DNA of 64,000 bases. Origin: Saprospiraceae bacterium (lineage in GTDB: Bacteria; Bacteroidota; Bacteroidia; Chitinophagales; Saprospiraceae). The stretch is taken from positions 26,916 to 90,915 of the forward strand of contig JALHOZ010000018.1 in NCBI GenBank assembly GCA_022842725.1, given 5' to 3'. Position numbers and translations under genes: made by a program. Under the pieces are notes generated by a model. That model had not been told where the DNA came from, did not search any database, and saw only the letters and a program-made list of their open reading frames with translations. Below are positions 63,321-64,000 of the stretch, one piece after another (the stretch's first letter is position 1; each line of letters opens with the position of its first letter).

Positions 63321-63367
63321 AAGTACAATTGAAATACAAATCGCTTTTTTCATCACAAATATTAAAA

Positions 63368-63973
63368 ATGAAAAACAAAATCCTATTCTTATTCTCATCC
63401 TTAATCTTAACCTTTACCTCATCCCTAAACGCTCAAGAAATCATCTTCCCCGGACTCCATGGAGATTCTCTTATTGCCGAGATAAAAAAATATTACACAC
63501 CTAAAACTGTCCTCCCATACGACCAAGCTAGGACTAAATTATATAATGAAATTTTCCTTCAGAACGACTCATTGGAATGTTTCTATTCTGGATACAAAAT
63601 TCCAGTTCCATCGGGCAGCAATATTTTAGCTTGGACTGCCAAGTATGGCATCCAAACCGAACACCTATACCCAAGGTCGCTAGGAGCAGCTGCGATGCCG
63701 GCACTAGGTGATCTCCATCACCTGGTGCCTTCTAAAGCCACCATCAACACCATGAGAAAAAATTCCCCTTTCCGCGACATTCCCGATGACAAAACCAAAT
63801 ACTGGTTGCTAGACAATAAAGTATTCACACGGCCTGATCAGAAGCTTATCGACCTTTATTCAGAGTCCACATCAAACATGTTTGCATATTCCGGTCAAAC
63901 TGAACCATCGATTCCGGTCCAAACTGAGCCACCTATTCCGGAGCAAAGTGAACCACCTTTGAGGATGATCTGA
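63368..63973 (+). CDS. Secreted endonuclease I-like nuclease with Pro-rich tail
   Basis: From ATG 63368 the product is 201 residues: a signal peptide (KILFLFSSLILTFTSSLNAQ) and a nuclease domain with IQTEHLYPRSLGAAAMP, GDLHHLVPSKATIN and MRKNSPFRDIPDD, which follow the endonuclease I (EndA/NucM) beta-beta-alpha metal motif: His in TEH, His in DLHHL and the Asn-Arg pair. It probably degrades nucleic acid outside the cytoplasm. It ends in 2.5 copies of an eight-residue Pro-rich repeat and no T9SS domain, and may be shortened. It is transcribed in the same direction as the ATPase but 500 structured bases away. Confidence 0.78.
   Translation: MKNKILFLFSSLILTFTSSLNAQEIIFPGLHGDSLIAEIKKYYTPKTVLPYDQARTKLYNEIFLQNDSLECFYSGYKIPVPSGSNILAWTAKYGIQTEHLYPRSLGAAAMPALGDLHHLVPSKATINTMRKNSPFRDIPDDKTKYWLLDNKVFTRPDQKLIDLYSESTSNMFAYSGQTEPSIPVQTEPPIPEQSEPPLRMI
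63893..63958 (+). repeat. 24-base tandem repeat in the nuclease gene end
   Basis: Units at 63893-63916 and 63917-63940 and a partial third to 63958 encode the motif (V/E)Q(T/S)EP(P/S)IP. They form a Pro/Gln-rich tail and may change copy number. Confidence 0.75.
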
Positions 63974-64000
63974 CGGGTTAAAAATTTAAATTTTTTCTAC

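Larger units (their letters stand above)
60124..64000. mobile_element. Left arm of a putative integrative/mobilizable element (continues past the window)
   Basis: The stretch begins at the tRNA-tail-like site, has 1.1 kb of repeat-rich non-coding DNA, then an excisionase-like HTH gene, a winged-helix-like protein of a type common in Bacteroidota mobilizable elements, a DnaC-like ATPase and a secreted nuclease. Base composition shifts several times. No integrase, relaxase or second attachment site is in view, so size and type cannot be decided; they should lie to the right of 64000. Confidence 0.6.

Noticed and set aside
63165..63398. 77-codon minus-strand frame (CLDTKNETKKIKA)
   Set aside because: Looks like a spurious translation of a palindromic non-coding repeat, and overlaps the nuclease start.
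1..64000. CRISPR array, rRNA operon, complete tRNA or insertion sequence
   Set aside because: No regularly spaced direct repeats, no rRNA-like sequence, no full cloverleaf and no transposase were seen.

Overview
The window is chromosomal DNA of a member of the Bacteroidota. The evidence is an AT-rich genome without Shine-Dalgarno sites, several -7 elements of the phylum's TAnnTTTG type, a FecI/FecR/TonB-receptor/DUF4249 locus, a protease with SprB repeats and a type IX secretion (T9SS) C-terminal domain, Omp28, and many DUF families typical of the phylum (DUF3822, DUF4369, DUF6029, DUF6794). A Saprospirales-like bacterium is plausible, but that is only an impression.

Left part (1-24 kb): the 3' part of an MBL-fold hydrolase; a small broken frame; an ArsC-like protein with a clear promoter; an ECF sigma factor, FecR anti-sigma, TonB receptor and DUF4249 lipoprotein cluster; a GNAT acetyltransferase; a large secreted M43 metalloprotease; a helix-hairpin-helix protein; a minus-strand run of DUF6029 barrel, Omp28 and GH13 amylase diverging from a TlpA thioredoxin; and a minus-strand operon from arginine deiminase through thioesterase, YihY and SurE to LpxB.

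Middle part (24-60 kb) is mostly core chromosome: RluA-type pseudouridine synthase, TsaD, DUF3822, RsmD, a cystathionine beta-synthase-like enzyme, two thioredoxin-like envelope proteins, IF-3, ClpC, a STAS protein overlapping RNase Z, ComEC, an SLC1 symporter, a frameshifted glycerophosphodiester phosphodiesterase, a metal-receptor protein, signal peptidase I, MnmD with YtxJ, LuxC-type reductase, MFS transporter, RecN, LptE, an OmpA/DUF937 protein and a FecA-like TonB receptor.

Right end (about 60.1-64 kb) is accessory DNA. A hairpin followed by a 16-base piece resembling the 3' end of a minus-strand tRNA looks like an attachment site. To its right lie 1.1 kb of non-coding DNA full of inverted and direct repeats, an excisionase-like HTH gene, a winged-helix-like gene of mobilizable elements, a DnaC-like ATPase, a 200-base array of three stem-loops, and a secreted endonuclease I-like protein. 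This appears to be the left arm of an integrative or mobilizable element. Its integrase, relaxase and the intact tRNA would lie beyond the window. It is the best place to look for something undescribed. No complete tRNA, rRNA, CRISPR array or insertion sequence was found.
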